From Alistipes sp. Zagget8 (GTDB lineage Bacteria; Bacteroidota; Bacteroidia; Bacteroidales; Rikenellaceae): a stretch of 64,000 bases of DNA. This document shows, piece by piece, positions 49,473-59,488 of the stretch. Below the pieces are notes generated by a model. That model worked only from the letters and a program-made list of their open reading frames with translations, searched no databases and was not told where the DNA came from. The first letter of the stretch is position 1. The number at the start of each line of letters is the position of its first letter. The stretch lies in NCBI GenBank assembly GCA_001941065.1, contig MSHJ01000015.1, forward strand, positions 124,001 through 188,000, given 5' to 3'. The position numbers were made by a program, and so were the translations under genes.

Positions 49473-50510
49473 GCGAACCGCGACATCACCTGGGAGCAGA
49501 CCGACGAATTCAATTTCGGTGTGGACATGGGCTTCCTCGATAACCGCATCAACCTTGCGGTGGACGCTTACTATTCCGAGACCCGCGCCCTGCTGTTCAA
49601 GCAGCCCATGCAGTCCTTCTCGGGCTATACCAACTACTGGAACAACATCGGCCGTGTGCGCAATGCCGGTGTGGAGATTCAACTCGACACCTATAATTTC
49701 GACCGCAAACGGTTTAAATGGAACACCTCGGTCAATTTCTCCCTTTCGCGCAACAAACTGCTGGAGATTGGCGGTGAAAAGCAGGTCATTACTCAGGGCG
49801 AGCGCTCGGAAAGCTATCTGGCCCGGGTGGGGGAACCGCTTATCCAATATTACGGTTTCAAGACCATCGGCGTATGGAACAGCCGTGAAGAGATCGATGC
49901 CAATCCCCATTTCTCGACCGACGTGCCGGGCGGCCTGCGTATCTGGGATGCAGACGGGAACGGTGAGTTGAACGACAACGACCGGGTGCCTCTGGGGAAT
50001 CCTTACCCTTCGTTCACTTACGGTATGACCAATACGTTCCGGATCGGTGATTTCGATGTTTCGTTCCTGATTCAGGGCGTGCAGGGTGTGACGGTCCTCA
50101 ACGGCGATGTCTTCTATAACGAGACCGTCCGTTACAACAAAGCCTACATCAAGGACCGCTGGGTGACGGCCGAGCATCCGGGTAACGGGAAGGTGCCTTA
50201 TGAGAAACTGGGTACCGACCTGATGCTTACCGACTACGGCCTGCAGGACGCTTCGTATGTCTGCCTGCGCAATTTCACCGTCGGCTACACTTTTCCCAAG
50301 CGCATCGCACGCAAGCTCCACCTGAGCGCCCTGCGTCTTTATGCTACGGGTAACAACCTTTTCTACATCTGGAGCGACGATTACAAGGGCATCAACCCCG
50401 AGTCGCGCATGACCTCGGGTGACTATTCCAGTCCGATGATCTCGGGATATCAGCGCGGCGGATTCCCGCTTACCTCTACCGTAACCTTCGGCATCGACCT
50501 CACTTTCTAA
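49466..50510 (+). pseudogene. SusC-type TonB-dependent receptor, C-terminal fragment
   Basis: About 345 residues of an expected 1,000 remain. The fragment begins inside the barrel (L-A-N-R-D-I-T-W-E-Q-T-D-E-F-N-F-G-V-D, a standard SusC segment) and runs to the closing strand T-V-T-F-G-I-D-L-T-F, as in full-length SusC proteins. Plug domain, TonB box and signal peptide are missing. Upstream is reversed iorB, so no natural start or promoter is present. With the SusD that follows, it marks an alginate locus, but the copy as read cannot be a functional receptor. Confidence 0.88.
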
Positions 50511-50521
50511 AACCTGAAGCT

Positions 50522-52039
50522 ATGAAATACTTGAAATATATCCTCCCGGTTCTTGCCATCTTTGGCCTTGCTGCCTGCGACATGAATCCCGAGATCTACT
50601 CCGAACCCGAGGCCGACGATTATGCCAAGGACGCCTCAGGGGTCAATAGTATGCTTATGGGCGCATACGGCGCGATGCACGATGTGCTCTACTACGAGTG
50701 GGCCATGACCGAACTGCGGTCGGACAATACCCGTATGCGTTCGGCCAACTCCACCTCGTCCGAAACCAAGCTGGTCGAACAGCTCGACCAGGGGACTATC
50801 CTGACGGCCAATTCCTGGGTCGATGATTACTGGACGGCCTCTTACCACGCTATCGCCTGCACCAACAACGTGCTGGCCAATCTGGATGTGGTGACCGATG
50901 AAAAACTCTACAATCAGTATGAAGGGGAGGCCCGCTTCCTGCGTGCGCTCAACTATTTCAACCTGGTACGTCTCTGGGGACCGGTTTTCAAAGTCACCCG
51001 GAAACTCACGGCCGCCGAGTCGCGCGTGATGCAGCGGTCGCCTTCGGAAGAGATTTACGAACTGATCGAAGAGGACCTTACGGCCATCGTGGATGGCGAA
51101 CTGCTGCCCCTCGACTATGCTTCGACCGACCTGGGCCGTGCTACGCTGACTGCCGCCAAAGCCCTGCTGGCGAAAGTTTACATTACGCGCTATGATGTGG
51201 GCAGCGAGCAGTATGCCGAAGCCCGAGTCCTGTTGGCAGAGGCTATTGCCGAGGCGGGCGCACCCCAGAGCGGCGCTGATTTGGTGCCCTATGACGAGGC
51301 CTTTTCGATCAAGAACGAGATGAATGCCGAAATTGTCTTCGCCGTGCGTTACCTTTCGGGCAACAAGGGCCTCGGCTCGCCGTTCGGCGGCTTGTTCGGT
51401 CCCAACAACAACGGCGGCAATGTCATCATCGGTTCGCCCAAGCAGTTTAATTTCCCGACGGACGATCTGCTGGCTGTGTTCAAGCGGCATCCCGAGGATA
51501 AGCGTATCGAAGTGTCCTATGCCGAGAAATACTATAACTCGACTACCGGTACGTGGGTGACACAGGCCGACAAGGCCCGTTATGTCAGCAAGTTCCTCTC
51601 GCCCGTGCTGACCGAGTACGACGGTGAGAACGACTGGCCGGTCATTCGTGTGGGCGACCTGCTGCTGCTCTACGCCGAGGTTTCGGCCGAGATTGCGGGT
51701 ACGCCGACCGACGAGGCTGTCAAATACCTCAATATGACGCGCGAGCGGGCCGGCATTCCGGTTTACCAGCTTTCGGATTTCGGATCGATGACCGAATTCC
51801 GCACGGCGCTGCGCGAAGAGCGTCGCATGGAACTGGCTTTCGAGAACCAGCGTTGGTTCGACCTCGTGCGCTGGGGCATTGCCACCACGACCGTTAATAC
51901 ACACCTCATGGAGACCGAAAGTTCGTTCTATACGCAGTACGGCTATGTACAGCCTATCGATGACTGGCAGACGATGCTGCCTATTCCGCTCTCTGTTACC
52001 AATATCAACCCCGATGTGGCACAAAATATCGGTTACTAA
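50522..52039 (+). CDS. RagB/SusD family nutrient-uptake lipoprotein
   Basis: 505 residues with a lipoprotein signal (M-K-Y-L-K-Y-I-L...G-L-A-A-C, Cys19). TPR-like helical domain with Y-E-G-E-A-R-F-L-R-A-L-N-Y-F-N-L-V and R-E-E-R-R-M-E-L-A-F-E-N-Q-R-W-F-D-L-V-R-W, hallmarks of SusD. It caps the SusC barrel at the cell surface and binds polysaccharide, here probably alginate. Starts 11 bases after the SusC stop. Confidence 0.95.
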   Translation: MKYLKYILPVLAIFGLAACDMNPEIYSEPEADDYAKDASGVNSMLMGAYGAMHDVLYYEWAMTELRSDNTRMRSANSTSSETKLVEQLDQGTILTANSWVDDYWTASYHAIACTNNVLANLDVVTDEKLYNQYEGEARFLRALNYFNLVRLWGPVFKVTRKLTAAESRVMQRSPSEEIYELIEEDLTAIVDGELLPLDYASTDLGRATLTAAKALLAKVYITRYDVGSEQYAEARVLLAEAIAEAGAPQSGADLVPYDEAFSIKNEMNAEIVFAVRYLSGNKGLGSPFGGLFGPNNNGGNVIIGSPKQFNFPTDDLLAVFKRHPEDKRIEVSYAEKYYNSTTGTWVTQADKARYVSKFLSPVLTEYDGENDWPVIRVGDLLLLYAEVSAEIAGTPTDEAVKYLNMTRERAGIPVYQLSDFGSMTEFRTALREERRMELAFENQRWFDLVRWGIATTTVNTHLMETESSFYTQYGYVQPIDDWQTMLPIPLSVTNINPDVAQNIGY

Positions 52040-52052
52040 ACGCATTCGCCCT

Positions 52053-53750
52053 ATGAAAAACTACATCAACCGCATATTGAGCCTTGCTGCAGCCGTTTTT
52101 CTTGCGGCGGGCTGCGCCGAAACCTACGTCGAGGAGTACGTAGCCGAGGCTCCCGAGATCGAGTCATTCACCCCGACGTCGGCCCTTTCGGGCGACGATA
52201 CGCCGGTAGTCATTACCGGACAGCACCTGCAGGCCGTTACGAAGGCCATGATCGGAGGTGCCGAGGTCCGCATCCTCGAGCGCGTCTCGAATACCCGCAT
52301 GACCGTTGTGGCCTCCAGGGAGGCGCGGTCGGGAAAGATCACGCTCGTCAACTCCGTGGGTACAGCCGCTTCCGCGTCGGATTTTACGGTGAACTATCCC
52401 GTGCTGACGATCAATGCCGCCGAGCTGCCTGAAAAGGTCGATATGTTCGGCCGCCTGACGCTAAAGGGACAGTATATGGCCGTTATCCGCAAGGTTATCG
52501 TTACCGGTACGGATGCTGAACCGGGCGAGGGGCGCGAAGCGGAGATCCTTTCGCAGGATGGCTCCGAGGTCGTTGTGACGGTGCCTTATGTGACCAGCGA
52601 GACGGCCCGGATTACGCTCCGTTATATGGAGGCCGACAACGAGGTGGAGACCCCGCTGGAGACGGCTCCCTCCATCGGCGTCGTGCGTCTGGTTCCCGAG
52701 GTGGACGAACCGGCATTCTCCAACCTGATCGTGGGCCGGATCACTACCATTACGGGTAAGAATCTCGATCAGATATCTGCTGTCAAGGTGGGTGGAGAGA
52801 ACGCCAATATCGCTTCGCAGAGTGCGACCGAACTGTCGTTCACCGTTCCGATGGTCGAAGGGTTCGTCGAAGGTGCCGGCAATCAGACCTCGCTGGCCAT
52901 TGATTATTTCGGCGATTTCGAATCCGCCGTTATCAAGGAGAGCCTTCCCGCGACGGTGCTGCGCCTGAAGATCTGGGAGGGCATCACGACCTTCTGCCAG
53001 GATGTGGGCTGCATTCGTCTCGAGAGTTTCTTCTCGCCCGAGACCGGTATCATCTATCACAACAATCGCTGGCGTACCGAGGTGGACCCCGTGTCGTATA
53101 ACAACGACGGTAAGGTCTGCTCGGCCAACAACGTACCTTCGGTATCTGAAGCCGATTACAATTCGGTCAATCCCTATTTCTATTTCAGCGGCGTCAAGGC
53201 TGCCGGAACGGCCACCGAGTGCTCGATCCAGATCATGGGGCCGGCGACGTCGAGCAGTCAGTTCAAAAACTTTTTCTTCGAACCGATCAAGAAGGACCAG
53301 TACCGTCTGCTGCCCAATGGCGGTTATGGAACTCCCGTGCTGTCGTTCCGTTACCTCGATCCTTCGGCTCCCGCCGAGAAAGCGCTGGCCGACAAGGTGC
53401 GCAACCTCGAGTTCGAGGTGATCGACGAGGCGTCTTTCCCGATCGACGTCGAGCAGAAAACCGTGGCCGGGGTGCCTATCGCCAAGCCGGCGGGTAGTTC
53501 GAACAGCGTGGACTGGGCTCCGGGTATCTTCTCCGACAAGACCGAGAAACTCGACGCCGAGGTGGATGCCGTGCTGATGGTGCTCTATTTCGACTACCAC
53601 GGCATTGCTTCGGCCGATCCGCTTGCCAATGTGAAACGCATCGGTTTCATCCACATCACCAAGGTCAATTTCCGGCCCGTGTCGGGGGCGCCGTCCCAGA
53701 GCGACATCACGTATAATGTCTATTGGCAGAAAGAGGATTACAAATTCTAA
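52053..53750 (+). CDS. IPT/TIG-domain surface lipoprotein 1 (SusE position)
   Basis: 565 residues from the ATG at 52053. Lipobox L-A-A-G-C (Cys near residue 19). Repeated TIG-type units with G-D-D-T-P-V-V-I-T-G-Q-H-L, G-K-I-T-L-V-N and I-T-G-K-N-L-D-Q-I. The C-terminal third has an aromatic cluster (Y-N-S-V-N-P-Y-F-Y-F) and ends I-T-Y-N-V-Y-W. This arrangement fits a surface glycan-binding protein. It shares its C-terminal pattern with the next gene (P-Y-F, then I-T-F-D-F-Y-W), suggesting duplication. The gap to SusD is 13 bases. Confidence 0.8.
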   Translation: MKNYINRILSLAAAVFLAAGCAETYVEEYVAEAPEIESFTPTSALSGDDTPVVITGQHLQAVTKAMIGGAEVRILERVSNTRMTVVASREARSGKITLVNSVGTAASASDFTVNYPVLTINAAELPEKVDMFGRLTLKGQYMAVIRKVIVTGTDAEPGEGREAEILSQDGSEVVVTVPYVTSETARITLRYMEADNEVETPLETAPSIGVVRLVPEVDEPAFSNLIVGRITTITGKNLDQISAVKVGGENANIASQSATELSFTVPMVEGFVEGAGNQTSLAIDYFGDFESAVIKESLPATVLRLKIWEGITTFCQDVGCIRLESFFSPETGIIYHNNRWRTEVDPVSYNNDGKVCSANNVPSVSEADYNSVNPYFYFSGVKAAGTATECSIQIMGPATSSSQFKNFFFEPIKKDQYRLLPNGGYGTPVLSFRYLDPSAPAEKALADKVRNLEFEVIDEASFPIDVEQKTVAGVPIAKPAGSSNSVDWAPGIFSDKTEKLDAEVDAVLMVLYFDYHGIASADPLANVKRIGFIHITKVNFRPVSGAPSQSDITYNVYWQKEDYKF

Positions 53751-53763
53751 AACCTGAAGCACC

Positions 53764-55731
53764 ATGAACCGAAAGAATAACAGATACTCATTTTTTGCCG
53801 CGGCGTTCGTATGTGCCGCCCTGCTGTCGGGCGGCTGCAACGACCGGGACGGGCTCATCGACAAGGATGATGTACGCCATGTGCCGGCGCTGAATGCCCA
53901 GACTTTCATGCCGCTGTCGAACGAGAGCGGGTCGGTGAAGGCTTATGTCGGCACCGAGGTCTCGGTTTCGGGATTCAACCTTGATCAGGTTGGTTCCGTG
54001 ACGGTGGACGATATTGCCGTGGAGATCACCGAACAGAATATCAAGCAGATCAAATTCAAGATTCCGGCGTTGGACCATGCCCAGCGCGACCAGCCCTATG
54101 CCGTGGAGCTCAAGGCTTTTGATAAGCAGGAGCAGGCGTTCTATACGGGAGACTATTTCGTGACCATTCCCGTGACGGACGCTATCGTTTCGGGCTATGC
54201 GCCTGCCGAAGGTACCGTCGGTACGGAGATCACCCTTTCGGGACGTAATCTGGAGCAGGTCACGCGCGTGCATTTCGGAGGCGTTGCGGTCGAGGCTTCA
54301 GCCTTTACCGAGGTCGGCCCCGAAGCCGTCAAGTTCCTAGTTCCTGCGGGAAACTACACCGAGGCCGACAGCGATATTGCCATTTCGGCGGAGTGGGGAA
54401 CTGCGACCATCGACGTGACGGGCGAAACGCTCTTTGCGCTGCATATTCCGATACTCGATCCGCTGGCTGCCCAGCCCGACGGGGTTAATTCGGTCCTCGG
54501 CGACGAGATCGACCTGACGGGTAAGAACCTTGACCTGATCGATGCCGTGAAATGGGGTGAAGCCGCCCTTACGATCGTCGAGAAGGCGGATGGAACGTTG
54601 AAGGTTCGCTTCCCTGCTACCATCGAACAAACCGATCCGGTAGTTCAGAGCGCTGCGCTTACAGCGGAATACGGCACTCCGGCACAGGTTGTGACGCTCG
54701 CAGCCGCATGGCGTCTGGATACGACTCCTTCGGCAACCGTACTTGTTCCCGAGGCTTCGTCGATGACAGCAGTGGACGGCGGTTCGGACAATAAGTTCTA
54801 TCTGGACAAGACTGTGACCGTAGCGGGTATGAACCTCATGGCGGTCGAGGGCATTGAGCTTCGTTACAATGACGGTGAGGATCGCAAGATCGCAGCCACG
54901 CTGCTCGAAGGAACGACCGACGGCGAGTTGAAATTCGTCGTTCCCGAGGAGGTGACCTTCGATACGGCCTCCGAGGTGGATGTCGTAGCGCTCTACAACG
55001 GCGGCGACGTGGCCGATTTCGGCAAGGCGACGGTTTATCCGTTCTATTTCTTCCCGAATATCACCATCGGTGCCCAGGACCTTTCGAACCGGGACAAGGC
55101 CTTCTTCGTTCCCGATCTGGGTCGGGTGATCACCTCCGACGAGTGGAAAACCCTCGATACGAAGGCATCGACGAATGTCATGTCCGCCAAGAACGTCGTG
55201 GACAAGTCGGTCGTCACCGAGGAGGAGTATTACGCTGTGAAGCCCTATTTCATGTCCACCTTTACGGGCGATGTCCTGACGTTGCAATCCCCCGCGGGCA
55301 GCAACGGCCAGCTGAAGAACATCAAGGATTCCGACGGCAAGAACATCACGGGCGGATCGTCGGCCTCGTGGTATGGAACGTCGATCTGCGTCTACCGCAA
55401 CATTTCGGCCAGCACTTCGGCGGCAGAGAAAAAAGTCGTGGCGGACATTGAAGCCGGGACGCTTGCCTCGATGGCGGAGGTTCCTTATATCGCCTCGTCC
55501 GCGGCACCGAAATATGCCGCACCGTCGACCTCGACCATCAACCAGGGGCAGATCATTGTCGTGGAGTATCCGACTTATTCATTTGGAACGAGTACCGGCA
55601 TGAAGGCGGACAATGTCTACAAGTTCGGGTACATCTGCATCCATGAGGATGGTATTTCAGATGATATTCCGGGTGCCGCGACCTCGACGATCACGTTCGA
55701 TTTCTACTGGTCCAAAACGTTGAATAAATAA
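53764..55731 (+). CDS. IPT/TIG-domain surface lipoprotein 2
   Basis: 655 residues, lipobox L-S-G-G-C (Cys near residue 25). At least three TIG-like repeats: G-T-E-V-S-V-S-G-F-N-L-D-Q-V, G-T-E-I-T-L-S-G-R-N-L-E-Q-V and G-D-E-I-D-L-T-G-K-N-L-D-L-I. A C-terminal domain follows with K-P-Y-F and T-I-T-F-D-F-Y-W. Likely second surface glycan-binding protein of the locus. It starts 13 bases after the previous stop; the same 16-base intergenic sequence (TTCTAAAACCTGAAGC) precedes this gene and susD. Confidence 0.8.
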   Translation: MNRKNNRYSFFAAAFVCAALLSGGCNDRDGLIDKDDVRHVPALNAQTFMPLSNESGSVKAYVGTEVSVSGFNLDQVGSVTVDDIAVEITEQNIKQIKFKIPALDHAQRDQPYAVELKAFDKQEQAFYTGDYFVTIPVTDAIVSGYAPAEGTVGTEITLSGRNLEQVTRVHFGGVAVEASAFTEVGPEAVKFLVPAGNYTEADSDIAISAEWGTATIDVTGETLFALHIPILDPLAAQPDGVNSVLGDEIDLTGKNLDLIDAVKWGEAALTIVEKADGTLKVRFPATIEQTDPVVQSAALTAEYGTPAQVVTLAAAWRLDTTPSATVLVPEASSMTAVDGGSDNKFYLDKTVTVAGMNLMAVEGIELRYNDGEDRKIAATLLEGTTDGELKFVVPEEVTFDTASEVDVVALYNGGDVADFGKATVYPFYFFPNITIGAQDLSNRDKAFFVPDLGRVITSDEWKTLDTKASTNVMSAKNVVDKSVVTEEEYYAVKPYFMSTFTGDVLTLQSPAGSNGQLKNIKDSDGKNITGGSSASWYGTSICVYRNISASTSAAEKKVVADIEAGTLASMAEVPYIASSAAPKYAAPSTSTINQGQIIVVEYPTYSFGTSTGMKADNVYKFGYICIHEDGISDDIPGAATSTITFDFYWSKTLNK

Positions 55732-55773
55732 GATTGATAACCGGTTTTTTATAGGTAATTGGGGAACGCATGC

Positions 55774-55811
55774 CGGGATTGCCTCCGCATTGCAGCGGAG
55801 GCAGTTCCCGG
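55774..55811 (+). promoter_or_regulatory. Strong intergenic hairpin between binding and lyase genes
   Basis: CCGGGA-TTGCCTCCGC (55774-55788) pairs with GCGGAGGCA-TTCCCGG (55795-55811). No T tract follows, so it is more likely an mRNA-stabilising or processing hairpin than a full terminator. It could separate expression of surface proteins from enzymes. Confidence 0.55.
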
Positions 55812-55833
55812 GGCGTTTAAAACATGAAACGAA

Positions 55834-57207
55834 ATGATGTGTAAAACCCTGTTGATGGTCCTGCTGGTTCTGCCGACGCTCGGCTGTTCGGGACGCGATT
55901 TCGAGATTCCCGACCCGGTGATTCCTCCGGGGCCCGAAACGCCCGAGGTGCCGGCTGATGAACCTGTCTACATCGCTTCTGCGGCCGAACTCAAGGCGTT
56001 GGGAAGCGTTGCGGCGGGTACTGTCGTCATTTGGCGTGACGGCACGTATGCCGATCAGGTCGCTGAGCTGAAAAGTGGCGGAACGGCGGAGAAGCCTGTT
56101 GTGTTGCGGTCCGAAACCCCGGGCGGGGTCCGCTTTACGGGCGCTTCGTACCTTTCGGTTTCGGGAAACCATGCGCAGGTGAGTGGATTTTGGTGGCAGA
56201 ACCCCAAACCCGTAAAAGGGAAAGCGGTTGTGACGCTGGCCAGAGGGACGGAGGAGTGTACGCTCCGCGACTGCGCCATCACGGGCGACGATACGAAGGA
56301 GGATGCCTCGACCGATACCAAATGGGTTTCGCTGTTCGGCCGGCATAACCGTGTCGAAGGATGTACCTTCCGTGACAAACGCAATATCGGTACGTTGCTG
56401 GTCATCTGGCTCGAAACGGGCGTGGTTCCGGAGCATACCGTTGCGGGCAACCGTTTCGAACGCCCTGTGACACTTTATGACGAGGAGGGCAAAGCGATCA
56501 ACGGTCAGGAGACGATCCGTATCGGCACGAGCGATTTTTCGATGCAGGATGCGTCGTGTATTGTCGAGGACAATTATTTCTATCACTGCCACGGCGAGCA
56601 GGCCGAGATTGTCTCCAACAAGTCGTGCCGCAACCTCTACCGTCGCAATCTCTTCGTCGAGTGTCAGGGTACGCTGACCATGCGCCACGGCAACAACTGC
56701 ACCGCAACGGGCAACTATTTCGTGGGTAACGGCATGAACGGCACGGGTGGTATCCGCCTGATCGGCGAGGGGCACACCGTCGAACGCAATTACCTCGAGG
56801 GGCTGGCGGGCACGGGGTACCGTTCGGCAATTTGCCTCGTCCGCGGACAGCAGGATGCGCTCCTGAGCGGTTACTGGCAGGTGAAAGATGCCAAGGTGCG
56901 TTACAATACGGTGGTAGATTGCAAATACGGGTTGAACGTCAACTATGCTAGTAGCGGCAGCGATCAGGTGCTTCCCGTTGTGTCGACCCTGATCGAAGGC
57001 AATACCGTGTCGGCCCTTTCGTCGGGTTATGCCGTCGACTGTGCGGCGTCGCCTGTCCCTGACATTACCTGGAAGGAGAATATTCTCTACGGCCGTCAGC
57101 GGGGCGTTTCGCTCCCGGCAGCAGCGACGGCTCCCACAAAACCCAATGTGCAGCCGGCGATGGATGCCATTCGCAATGCCGCCGGATGTTCGTGGAAAAC
57201 CGAATAA
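55834..57207 (+). CDS. Polysaccharide lyase family 6 (alginate lyase), short form
   Basis: 457 residues with a lipoprotein signal (Cys near residue 18) and a Pro-rich linker. A single parallel beta-helix domain follows. The catalytic pair of PL6 is seen in V-S-N-K-S-C-R-N (Lys) and, about 20 residues on, L-T-M-R-H-G-N-N-C (Arg). PL6 enzymes cleave alginate or poly-mannuronate-guluronate by beta-elimination. The one-domain form fits lyases acting on oligosaccharides or polymer at the surface. ATG at 55834 or the next codon. Confidence 0.9.
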   Translation: MMCKTLLMVLLVLPTLGCSGRDFEIPDPVIPPGPETPEVPADEPVYIASAAELKALGSVAAGTVVIWRDGTYADQVAELKSGGTAEKPVVLRSETPGGVRFTGASYLSVSGNHAQVSGFWWQNPKPVKGKAVVTLARGTEECTLRDCAITGDDTKEDASTDTKWVSLFGRHNRVEGCTFRDKRNIGTLLVIWLETGVVPEHTVAGNRFERPVTLYDEEGKAINGQETIRIGTSDFSMQDASCIVEDNYFYHCHGEQAEIVSNKSCRNLYRRNLFVECQGTLTMRHGNNCTATGNYFVGNGMNGTGGIRLIGEGHTVERNYLEGLAGTGYRSAICLVRGQQDALLSGYWQVKDAKVRYNTVVDCKYGLNVNYASSGSDQVLPVVSTLIEGNTVSALSSGYAVDCAASPVPDITWKENILYGRQRGVSLPAAATAPTKPNVQPAMDAIRNAAGCSWKTE

Positions 57208-57217
57208 CACCAACTTT

Positions 57218-59488
57218 ATGAAATACCTGAAACAGATTCTTCTGGCGGCAGTTGCCGTATTCCTGATTTTACCCGCATCGGCACGCGAATACCGTGTGGC
57301 GCTGGACGGTGTGGCTGCGGCGCTTAAAACAGCCCGGCCCGGCGACAGAATCGTCGTTGAGGAGGGGACTTACCATGATATGGAACTCAAATGGCGCGGT
57401 GCGGGCGTTGAAGGCAATCCCGTGCGCATTGAAGCCGCGACTCCGGGCGGTGTCGTGATCGGCGGTGCTTCGACGCTTCGTATAGCCGGAGAGTGGCTCG
57501 AAATATCCGGATTCGATTTCCGCGACGGACACGCTCCGTCGGGTTCGGTCATCGAGTTCCGCTGTGGCAAGGAGGTCGCCAACGACTGTCGGCTGACGGA
57601 GTGCGTCGTCGATGGTTATAACCCCGCCCGCCGTGACATAGCGTACAGCTATATCCTGCTTTACGGGCGTCGCAACCGTGTGGACCATTGTACGCTGACC
57701 GGTAAGCTGAATCTGGGCGTGACGCTGATTGTGATGCTCAATGAGCCCCGCAGTCAGCAGAACCACCACCGCATCGACCACAACTGGTTCGGTCCGCGGC
57801 CTGTCTACGGCTCCAACGGCGCCGAGACGATCCGTGTCGGGACCTCCCAGCAGGCATACAGCTCGTCGAACACGTTGATCGAGGAGAACCTTTTCGACCG
57901 TTGTAACGGCGAGGTCGAGGTTGTTTCGATCAAGTCGAGTGACAATGTGATCCGCCGCAATGTCTTCTTCGAATCCGAGGGGGTGCTGGCCCTGCGCCAC
58001 GGCGACCGCAATACGGTCGAGGAGAATCTTTTCGTGGGGCATGGAAAGCGTAACACGGGTGGTATCCGCATTGTGAACGCCGGCCACAAGGTGCGGCGCA
58101 ATACGCTGGTCGGCATTGCCGGAGGCCGCTTCTTCTCGGCCCTCGCGCTGATGAACGCCGTGCCCAACTCGCTGCCTAACCGGTATTGCCTGGTCGAGAA
58201 TGTCGAGGTGACGGACAATACGTTCATCGACTGTTCGAATATCGAGTTCGGAACGGGCCGGGACCTCGAGCGCACGCTGGCGCCCGAGCGCGTCCTCTTC
58301 GCCCGCAACACGATTGTCAATCCGGCTCTCGATGCTCCCTTCATCGCTGTGGACCGCACCGACGGTTTCACGTTCCGTGACAATCGGGTGAAACTGGCGA
58401 AAAAATATGCTGCCGAGGGTTTCGAGAACGTTACGCCGCAGCTTCCCGTGCTGCCTGCCGAGGCTGCGATGCGTGCCGGTAAGGGCGCCGCGTGGTACAA
58501 GCCGCGGACGGAGGTCCGCAACCTTGCGGAGCGGGTCTACACGGTGCATGCCGGCGAGGACCTGCCCGCTGTGGTCGAGCAGGCCGAGGCGGGTGCGGTC
58601 GTCGAACTGGCCGATGCCGGGGGCGATTACGCCATCGTCCGTGCGATGGTGGTGAAGGTGCCGCTGACGATTCGCGCTGCAAAGGGCGGGGCGCGTCCCG
58701 TGGTGCGTTTCAACGGGCAGAAGGGCGACAACATGGTGACCATTGCCGACGGCGGCGAACTGCACATCGAGGGTATCGCCTTCTCGGGGGCGCTCGAAGC
58801 CGGCAAGGCGCTGGCCAAGGCGGGCATATCGACCGCTGTGGATATGATCCGGCCCTACAACCTGTGGGTCGACGGCTGTGAGTTCTTTGATTTCGGCGAG
58901 GGCGGGTTCTTTGCCGTGAAAGGTACGCAGGCGACCTTCGCCGGACGGATCGAAATCCGCAATTCGCTGTTCCGCGACCTTTCGGGCGACGCCATTAACT
59001 ACGCAGCCGAACGCGAGGACAAGGGGCGTTACAACGCCGATGACATGGTGATCGAGAACTGCTCGTTCTACCGTATCCTCGGCCTGCCGATCAACATCTA
59101 CCGCGGCGGAAGCGACGAGTCGACCGCCGGGCCCTATGTGGAGATTCGCAACTGCAATTTCGAGGACTGCTGTAACAAGGAGCGCGGCTCGGTGATGCGT
59201 CTGGTGGGGCCGCAGGTGCTTGACATCACGGGCTGTAATTTCTCGAACAGCGGTCGCGGAGGCCGTTCGATCCGTCTCGACGAGGCTACATGGGAGAAGG
59301 TGTCGATTGCGGATTGCAATTTCTGGAACGCCGGAGGCATCCTTTCGATGACGGGTAACGTCGTCAAGGGAAAACTTTACGAAATAGAGCCGGACTATGT
59401 CAACGCCGCCGAATACGACTTTGCCCAACGTGCCGGCAGCCGCCCGGCGCAGTTGGGGATTGGCGTAAAAAAAGTGATGGAACGATGA
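57218..59488 (+). CDS. Polysaccharide lyase family 6 (alginate lyase), two-domain form
   Basis: 756 residues from the ATG at 57218; signal peptide ends at A-S-A. First beta-helix holds the PL6 catalytic Lys in V-S-I-K-S-S-D-N and Arg in L-A-L-R-H-G-D-R-N. A second beta-helix (about residues 440-740) with right-handed-repeat pattern (I-E-N-C-S-F-Y-R, I-R-N-C-N-F-E-D) completes the long PL6 form, often exolytic on guluronate-rich alginate. Only 10 bases separate it from the short PL6 gene. Its stop overlaps the PL17 start (4 bases). Confidence 0.9.
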   Translation: MKYLKQILLAAVAVFLILPASAREYRVALDGVAAALKTARPGDRIVVEEGTYHDMELKWRGAGVEGNPVRIEAATPGGVVIGGASTLRIAGEWLEISGFDFRDGHAPSGSVIEFRCGKEVANDCRLTECVVDGYNPARRDIAYSYILLYGRRNRVDHCTLTGKLNLGVTLIVMLNEPRSQQNHHRIDHNWFGPRPVYGSNGAETIRVGTSQQAYSSSNTLIEENLFDRCNGEVEVVSIKSSDNVIRRNVFFESEGVLALRHGDRNTVEENLFVGHGKRNTGGIRIVNAGHKVRRNTLVGIAGGRFFSALALMNAVPNSLPNRYCLVENVEVTDNTFIDCSNIEFGTGRDLERTLAPERVLFARNTIVNPALDAPFIAVDRTDGFTFRDNRVKLAKKYAAEGFENVTPQLPVLPAEAAMRAGKGAAWYKPRTEVRNLAERVYTVHAGEDLPAVVEQAEAGAVVELADAGGDYAIVRAMVVKVPLTIRAAKGGARPVVRFNGQKGDNMVTIADGGELHIEGIAFSGALEAGKALAKAGISTAVDMIRPYNLWVDGCEFFDFGEGGFFAVKGTQATFAGRIEIRNSLFRDLSGDAINYAAEREDKGRYNADDMVIENCSFYRILGLPINIYRGGSDESTAGPYVEIRNCNFEDCCNKERGSVMRLVGPQVLDITGCNFSNSGRGGRSIRLDEATWEKVSIADCNFWNAGGILSMTGNVVKGKLYEIEPDYVNAAEYDFAQRAGSRPAQLGIGVKKVMER

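Noticed and set aside
49480..50321. Minus-strand extension of the iorB frame
   Set aside because: Translation matches no IorB sequence and is the shadow of the SusC barrel on the plus strand.
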